In this document: piece by piece, positions 59,072 to 64,000 of the stretch
How positions within the stretch are numbered: the stretch's first letter is position 1
How the letters are laid out: every line of letters starts with the position of its first letter
Assembly: GCF_011045015.1 (NCBI RefSeq)
Contig: NZ_JAAKZY010000008.1
Location: 1 to 64,000, forward strand
DNA: 64,000 nucleotides
DNA from: Streptomyces scabichelini
Lineage (GTDB): Bacteria > Actinomycetota > Actinomycetes > Streptomycetales > Streptomycetaceae
Direction of reading: 5' to 3'
Notes under the pieces: generated by a model
What the model was told of the DNA's origin: nothing
Databases searched by the model: none
What the model saw: only the letters and a program-made list of their open reading frames with translations
Translations under genes and position numbers: made by a program

Positions 59072-60673
59072 CTATCGGGAGGGGGCCGCCGGTGAGGACG
59101 GGCTCGGCGGCTGTGAGCCAGGAGGCGGCGGCTGTGAGCTCGGGCTCTGTGTCGGGTTCAGGCTCCCTCCGGGCTGGTTCTCCTCCGGCAGGTGGCGGCT
59201 GACCTCGGCCGTGGTCAGGCCCAGGCCGCCCAGCTTGATCTCGTCCCAGGCCTGGAGGCGACGGGTGTCACGGTCCAGGTAGAGGACCGACGCCTCGATC
59301 GGGTCGGGGTACTTGCCCTCCAGCGCACGGAGCCCGCTGCCGCCCGTCGAGCCCTCGAGGCGCAGCCGCGTGCCGTACTTCATGACCTCCATCTCCGGAT
59401 GGTGGAGGTGGCCCGCCAGGACGAGCGGTACCTCGCCGTCCGTCTCGCGCGCGGCATCCGGGTTGTGCGCGATGGCGATGTCCACGGGCGTGCCCGCCGC
59501 CTTCTGGTCGCGGAGTTCGGAGGCCAGGCGGGCGCCCGCCAGCTCCTCCGAGGCGGTCTGCTTCTCCGTGCGGTCGGGGGTGAACTGCGGGTCGCCCATG
59601 CCCGCGAACCGCAGGCCCTCGACCGACACGGCCCGCCCCTCGTCCAGTACGTGCACGTTCTTCATGCGCTCCAGATAGGCCTGCGTCTCCCGCGAATCGT
59701 GGTTGCCGCGCACCCATACATACGGAGCGCCCAGGTTGGCGGCCGGGTCAAGAAAGCCGTTCTCCGCCGCGGTGCCGTGGTCCATCGTGTCGCCGGAGTC
59801 GACGATCACATCGATCTTGTACTGCTTCACGAGCGAGGCGATGATCTTCCAGCTCGCCGGGTTGAGATGGATGTCGGAGACGTGCAGGACGCGGATCGTG
59901 GAGGGGTCGGGCGCGTACGCGGGGAGTGTGGACGTGGCGTCGTACAGCTTCGTCACGTTCGTCACCAGGCGCGCCAACTCCTTCTGGTAGACGTCGAATT
60001 CGCTGACGATGCTGCGGGCGTTGCCGACGACGGAGGGCGCCGAGGACAGCAGTCCCGAGAACTTCGGCTCCAGGACCGACTTCGGGTTCCAGGTCGCGAA
60101 GGCCGTCGCCCCGGAGGCGGCCAGGAGCGCCAGCGCCAGGCCGCCGGCCGCCAGGGCCCGCCGCGGGCGGCGGTAGACGGCGAGACCGAGTGCGGTCGCC
60201 CCGGAGACGACGGCGACTCCGGAGCGTACGGCCAGGTCGAGGGTGCCGTGGCCGACGTCACGGGTGACCTCGTCCTGGAGGCCGGAGAGCCGTTCGGGGT
60301 GGTCGACGAGGGCCTGGGAGCGAACCGGGTCGAGCTGGTCCACGTCGACGTCCAGGCGGATCGGCGCGATGTGGCTGCGCAGTTCGAGGGCGCCGAGCGG
60401 CGAGACGTTGATCTTCGTGCCGCCGGTGAAGGAGGGGCGCAGGGTCATGGTGGTGTCCATGGGACCGACCGGCACGCGTACGTTTCCCACGATCAGCAGG
60501 CCCAGCCACGCTCCGAGCACCACGACGGTGATCAGGCCGAGGGCGCGGGCGTACGGGTGTGGCTGGTGGACGAGTTCGATGACCGGGTGCGTGTGGCGAG
60601 CGCGATAGTGGCGTACGAGCGCACGTGGCGCCTTTCGTGCGCGTTGCAGAGCGGCGGCGGGGACGCGGGCCAT
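59072..60673 (-). CDS. Membrane-anchored metallophosphoesterase
   Basis: 533 residues. N-terminal basic region, membrane helix (LGLITVVVLGAWLGLLIVGN), an extracellular segment, a second hydrophobic pair (about 150-195), then a calcineurin-like phosphoesterase domain from about 265: HVSDIHLNP (DxH), VDSGDTMDHG (GDxxD), RGNHD and GHLHHP. All metal ligands are present. The C-terminal tail is Ser/Pro/Gln-rich. Likely hydrolyses phosphodiesters or phosphomonoesters at the cell surface. Lies beside tRNA-Glu; the 194 bp between them hold no gene. Confidence 0.9.
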   Translation of the reverse strand: MARVPAAALQRARKAPRALVRHYRARHTHPVIELVHQPHPYARALGLITVVVLGAWLGLLIVGNVRVPVGPMDTTMTLRPSFTGGTKINVSPLGALELRSHIAPIRLDVDVDQLDPVRSQALVDHPERLSGLQDEVTRDVGHGTLDLAVRSGVAVVSGATALGLAVYRRPRRALAAGGLALALLAASGATAFATWNPKSVLEPKFSGLLSSAPSVVGNARSIVSEFDVYQKELARLVTNVTKLYDATSTLPAYAPDPSTIRVLHVSDIHLNPASWKIIASLVKQYKIDVIVDSGDTMDHGTAAENGFLDPAANLGAPYVWVRGNHDSRETQAYLERMKNVHVLDEGRAVSVEGLRFAGMGDPQFTPDRTEKQTASEELAGARLASELRDQKAAGTPVDIAIAHNPDAARETDGEVPLVLAGHLHHPEMEVMKYGTRLRLEGSTGGSGLRALEGKYPDPIEASVLYLDRDTRRLQAWDEIKLGGLGLTTAEVSRHLPEENQPGGSLNPTQSPSSQPPPPGSQPPSPSSPAAPSR

Positions 60674-60755
60674 TGGTCCCGTATGCCCAAGTCCCAGGTC
60701 GGATATGCCGGGCCTTCAGCCCTCGTACCCGACCTCCGTACCTGACAATGGCTCT

Positions 60756-61106
60756 GTGCTGGAGATGACGCGCGAGGAGTTCGAGGAACTGGTCGCCGAG
60801 GCCCTGGACCGGATTCCGCCGGAGCTGACACGACTGATGGACAACGTGGCGGTGTTCGTCGAGGACGAACCGCCGAGCAACGATCCCGAGCTGCTCGGGC
60901 TGTACGAGGGGACTCCGCTGACCGACCGCGGGGAGTGGTACGCCGGGGTGCTGCCGGACCGGATCACCATCTACCGAGGGCCGACGCTGCGGATGTGCGA
61001 GTCGCGGGAGGACGTCGTCGCCGAGACGGAAGTGACGGTGGTTCATGAAATCGCCCACCACTTCGGGATCGACGACGCGCGGCTGCACGCGCTCGGATAC
61101 GGCTGA
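60756..61106 (+). CDS. Small zincin-like metallopeptidase
   Basis: 116 residues (VLEMTREEFEELVAEALDRI...), acidic N-terminal helix, and the zinc site HEIAHHFGID (HExxH). This is the compact metallopeptidase family widespread in Actinobacteria. GTG 60756 or ATG 60765 are both possible; the family usually starts with the LEMTREEF segment. Divergent from the metallophosphoesterase. No clear ribosome site, so a leaderless mRNA is plausible. Confidence 0.88.
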   Translation: MLEMTREEFEELVAEALDRIPPELTRLMDNVAVFVEDEPPSNDPELLGLYEGTPLTDRGEWYAGVLPDRITIYRGPTLRMCESREDVVAETEVTVVHEIAHHFGIDDARLHALGYG

Positions 61107-61241
61107 CATCCAACTCGTGGATTCGTAGATCCGTAGATTCGTAGAACTGTTGAATTCTGTCGCCTCGTGCGGCGTGTCCTCTTGCGGGCGGCGGGAGTTG
61201 GGCAGGGGGACTGCTTGTCCCCGCCCCGGAGGTGGCTGCCC

Positions 61242-61763
61242 GTGCGCGCCATGTACGTACCTGTCCGTCTGGCCGCCGCGGCCCTGGCCGTCGTGGCGAG
61301 CGCCGGCTGCATGAGCGTCAGTGATGACGACGACGATGCGAGCAGGGCCAAGCCGTCGCACTCGGCGGGGCAGCAGGGTGGTGAGGCGCCCGACGGAGGT
61401 TCCGCGGTGACGGGCGGTGGCGGCTCCGGGCACGGCGGGGACAGTGGTGAAGAACACAGTTCGGGGAAGCCCGGCGAGTCCGGGTCCGGGGCCGGTGCGG
61501 CGTCCCCGTCGGCTGACAAGGGCGGGTCCGCGGCGCCACGCCGGCCGGGGAAGAAGGAACCGAAGCCGGAAGTGCCCAAGCCGACGAAGGCTCAGCCGTC
61601 TCCGACGCGTACGACACCCCGGCCGAAGCCGACGCCGCCGAAGGACTCGCCCTCGCCGTCACCGGACCCCACCACCGCCGAACCGTCCTCCTCGGCGCAC
61701 CCGGACCCCACACCGCAGCTCGCGGAGCGGGAGCCGGCGCCCCATGCGGGAGTCGGGGCCTGA
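61242..61763 (+). CDS. Low-complexity lipoprotein
   Basis: 173 residues. GTG 61242 with GGAGGTGG upstream; the hydrophobic stretch RLAAAALAVVASAGC ends in a lipobox Cys. The mature part is almost entirely Gly/Ser/Pro/Asp/Lys: acidic Asp run, Gly-Ser region, Pro-Lys region. No folded domain; a cell-wall spacer or hydrophilic surface lipoprotein. The 135 bp upstream contain repeats of GATTCGTAGA. Confidence 0.7.
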   Translation: MRAMYVPVRLAAAALAVVASAGCMSVSDDDDDASRAKPSHSAGQQGGEAPDGGSAVTGGGGSGHGGDSGEEHSSGKPGESGSGAGAASPSADKGGSAAPRRPGKKEPKPEVPKPTKAQPSPTRTTPRPKPTPPKDSPSPSPDPTTAEPSSSAHPDPTPQLAEREPAPHAGVGA

Positions 61764-61841
61764 TGGCCAGAGCCTGACGCGAGGTCCTGACAGCCAGGTC
61801 CTGACAGCCAGGGGCCCCTGAGCTGCGAGTATCGGCTCAGT

Positions 61842-61871
61842 TTGCTTTAAGGCGCGAGGGGTGCGTATCTT
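61842..61871 (+). promoter_or_regulatory. Sigma-70-type promoter for the helicase gene
   Basis: TTGCTT (61842-61847), 18-bp spacer and TATCTT (61866-61871), fit for the housekeeping sigma HrdB. The transcript would have a leader of about 150 nt with a GCGCGCC-GTGT-GGCGCG type hairpin near 61914-61931, unusual for Streptomyces and reminiscent of leaders of cold-responsive helicases. A 14-bp tandem repeat (AGGTCCTGACAGCC, 61782 and 61796) and a 12-bp palindrome CAGGGGCCCCTG (61809-61820) precede it; nothing else is in the 265-bp gap. Confidence 0.55.
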
Positions 61872-62028
61872 GGTAGATCGTTTGATCCCATCTTGCCCGG
61901 CGCCATCACAGAGCGCGCCGTGTGGCGCGTACTCTCCCTTGCCGTGGCTGACCGCATTGAGGCGGTCGAATGCGAACACGGAGTTGACGGGCGCGTGCCG
62001 ACGAGACTCCGGAAGGTTTCGCATTCGC

Positions 62029-64000
62029 ATGTCCATTTCCAGTACTGATCACATCGTCGTGCCCGAGAACGAGGCCGTCGAAGTGCCCGAGGCCGCCGAG
62101 GCCCAGGCCCCCCAGGCCCCTGAGTCCGCCGAGGCCCCCGAGGTCACCTTCGGCGACCTGGGTCTGCCCGACGGCATCGTGCGCAAGCTCGCACAGAACG
62201 GCGTGACCAGCCCCTTCCCGATCCAGGCCGCGACCATCCCGGACGCCCTGGCCGGCAAGGACATCCTCGGCCGCGGCCGCACCGGCTCCGGCAAGACCCT
62301 CTCCTTCGGTCTGCCGCTGCTCGCGCAGCTCGCCGGCGGCCACACGGAGAAGAAGAAGCCCCGCGGCATCATCCTCACCCCGACCCGTGAGCTCGCGATG
62401 CAGGTCGCGGACGCCCTCCAGCCGTACGGCGACGTGCTCGGCCTGAAGATGAAGGTCGTCTGCGGCGGTACGTCGATGGGCAACCAGATCTACGCCCTCG
62501 AGCGCGGCGTCGACATCCTCGTCGCCACCCCGGGCCGCCTGCGCGACGTCATCAGCCGCGGCGCCTGCTCCCTGGAGAACGTCCAGGTCGCCGTGATCGA
62601 CGAGGCCGACCAGATGTCCGACCTGGGCTTCCTGCCCGAGGTCACCGAACTCCTCGACCAGGTTCCGGCCGGCGGCCAGCGCATGCTGTTCTCCGCCACG
62701 ATGGAGAACGAGATCTCCACGCTGGTCAAGCGCTACCTGAGCAACCCGGTCACGCACGAGGTCGACAGTGCTCAGGGCAACGTCACGACGATGTCCCACC
62801 ACATCCTCGTCGTGAAGCCCAAGGACAAGGCGCCGGTCACCGCCGCGATCGCCTCCCGCAAGGGCCGCACGATCATCTTCGTACGTACGCAGCTGGGTGC
62901 CGACCGCATCGCCGAGCAGCTCCGTGACGCGGGCGTGAAGGCCGACGCGCTGCACGGCGGTATGACGCAGGGCGCGCGGACGCGGACGCTGGCCGACTTC
63001 AAGGACGGTTACGTCAACGCGCTCGTCGCCACCGACGTCGCCGCCCGCGGTATCCACGTCGACGGCATCGACCTGGTCCTGAACGTGGACCCGGCCGGTG
63101 ACCACAAGGACTACCTGCACCGCTCCGGCCGTACGGCCCGCGCGGGCCGCTCCGGCACGGTCGTGTCGCTGTCCCTGCCGCACCAGCGCCGGCAGATCTT
63201 CCGCCAGATGGAGGACGCGGGCGTCGACGCCTCGCGCCACATCATCCAGGGCGGTGCCGCCTTCGACGCGGAGGTCGCGGAGATCACCGGCGCCCGGTCG
63301 ATGACCGAGGTGCAGGCCGAGTCGGCGGGCAACGCCGCGCAGCAGGCCGAGCGCGAGGTCACGCAGCTCACCAAGCAGCTGGAGCGCGCGCAGCGTCGTG
63401 CCACCGAGCTGCGCGAGGAGGCGGACCGTCTGCTCGCCCGCGCCGCGCGCGAGCGGGGCGACGACCCCGAGGCCGCGCTGGCCGAGGCTGCCGCCGTCGT
63501 GGAGGCTGCCGCAGCGGCTGAGGCCGCCGTGGCCTCCGTGCCGGAGCAGTCGTCCGCGCCGGCGCGCGAGGAGCGTTCGTCGTACGACCAGCCGCGTCAG
63601 CGCCGCGACGAGCGGGGCGGCTTCCGCCGCGATGACCGCCGTGATGGTGACCGTGGTGGCTTCCGTCGTGACGACCGTCGTGACGACCGCCGGGACGGTG
63701 ACCGTGGTGGCCGTTCGTTCGACCGTCGTGACGAGCGTCCTTCGGGTGGCTTCCGCCGCGATGACCGCCGGGACGGTGACCGTGGTGGCCGTTCGTTCGA
63801 CCGTCGTGACGAGCGTCCTTCGGGTGGCTTCCGCCGCGACGACCGCCGGGACAACGACCGTGGCGGCGACCGTCCGTCGGGTGGTTTCCGTCGGGACGAG
63901 CGTCGTGACGGTGACCGTGGTGGCTTCCGTGGCGGCGACCGTCCGTCGGGTGGCTTCCGCCGCGATGACCGCCGTGACGGTGACCGTGGCGGCTTCCGCC
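62029..64000 (+). CDS. DEAD-box RNA helicase, C-terminus cut by the window end
   Basis: Over 657 codons present. Motif I GRGRTGSGKT, PTRELA, motif II DEAD (VIDEADQMSD), SAT in FSATM, and the C-terminal HRSGRTARAG are all intact: an ATP-dependent RNA helicase. N-terminus is acidic (VPEAAEAQAPQ). After a coiled-coil-like Ala/Glu region (about 445-510) comes an Arg-Asp-Gly-rich tail with repeated RRDDRRDGDRGGFRR and SFDRRDERPSGGF, about 26 residues encoded by 78-bp DNA repeats (63721 and 63799). It has no stop inside the window. ATG 62029 chosen; the GGAAGG upstream is 12 bases away. Confidence 0.92.
   Translation, partial: MSISSTDHIVVPENEAVEVPEAAEAQAPQAPESAEAPEVTFGDLGLPDGIVRKLAQNGVTSPFPIQAATIPDALAGKDILGRGRTGSGKTLSFGLPLLAQLAGGHTEKKKPRGIILTPTRELAMQVADALQPYGDVLGLKMKVVCGGTSMGNQIYALERGVDILVATPGRLRDVISRGACSLENVQVAVIDEADQMSDLGFLPEVTELLDQVPAGGQRMLFSATMENEISTLVKRYLSNPVTHEVDSAQGNVTTMSHHILVVKPKDKAPVTAAIASRKGRTIIFVRTQLGADRIAEQLRDAGVKADALHGGMTQGARTRTLADFKDGYVNALVATDVAARGIHVDGIDLVLNVDPAGDHKDYLHRSGRTARAGRSGTVVSLSLPHQRRQIFRQMEDAGVDASRHIIQGGAAFDAEVAEITGARSMTEVQAESAGNAAQQAEREVTQLTKQLERAQRRATELREEADRLLARAARERGDDPEAALAEAAAVVEAAAAAEAAVASVPEQSSAPAREERSSYDQPRQRRDERGGFRRDDRRDGDRGGFRRDDRRDDRRDGDRGGRSFDRRDERPSGGFRRDDRRDGDRGGRSFDRRDERPSGGFRRDDRRDNDRGGDRPSGGFRRDERRDGDRGGFRGGDRPSGGFRRDDRRDGDRGGFR

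Noticed and set aside
63685-63990. CRISPR-like repeats at the window end
   Set aside because: The repeats are in frame with the helicase and encode its Arg/Asp/Gly tail.

Overview
The window is high-GC actinobacterial DNA, almost certainly from a Streptomyces. Evidence includes GTG starts, 4-bp GTGA/ATGA stop-start overlaps, rare TTA codons, lipobox proteins, a PAS/GAF/SpoIIE/HATPase multidomain phosphatase and dense one-component regulators. The right end (about 58.8-64 kb) looks like conserved core: tRNA-Glu, metallophosphoesterase, small zincin, DEAD-box helicase. The rest is accessory metabolism, partly decayed.

Left part (1-20.4 kb). An SDR and a 14-TM MFS pump lie divergent from a MarR regulator, with three near-identical 17-bp operators between them. 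An orphan OmpR-type response regulator, a small hypothetical protein and a sulfatase follow. Next is a two-gene rut-like pyrimidine catabolic unit (RutA plus a translationally coupled isochorismatase-fold amidohydrolase) and a SpoIIE-type signalling protein. A dipeptide-type ABC importer (SBP, two permeases, fused double ATPase) sits next to a gamma-glutamyltransferase-like enzyme, divergent from a LysR regulator with a T-N11-A type box. Two degraded genes close the region.

Sugar/glycoside cluster (20.4-35.5 kb). Eleven genes on the minus strand form a nearly overlapping operon: radical SAM/SPASM enzyme, FAD monooxygenase, MFS exporter, GT2 glycosyltransferase, PIG-L deacetylase, GH3 beta-glucosidase, Gfo/Idh/MocA oxidoreductase, NAD epimerase, cupin, sugar-type C-methyltransferase and P450. 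An F420/FMN (LLM) oxidoreductase is divergent. The divergent promoter region holds a perfect 14-bp palindrome, TGGGAGCGCTCCCA, identical to the known CebR operator. Three of the genes carry the rare TTA (bldA) codon. I infer a developmentally controlled, cello-oligosaccharide-linked pathway for a small modified (amino)sugar or glycoside. I do not recognise the product, and this is the best candidate for an undescribed system.

Catabolic island (35.5-44.4 kb). A PucR regulator sits between a GMC oxidoreductase/VOC pair and a histidinol-dehydrogenase-like / APC permease / ThDP-enzyme operon. CACA/TGTG palindromes lie in front of both operons.

Regulator-rich and decayed zone (44.4-58.8 kb). Small membrane and secreted proteins, HxlR and TetR regulators with clear palindromic operators, alpha/beta hydrolases (one without a nucleophile), a RibD/DHFR-like reductase, SGNH hydrolase, SnoaL-repeat and YceI secreted proteins, and an ECF sigma/anti-sigma-like pair. 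Between them lie at least seven gene remnants, including two head-to-head pairs of 5'-truncated genes and a serine-recombinase fragment. This is the signature of an island eroded by deletions next to a tRNA-Glu gene.
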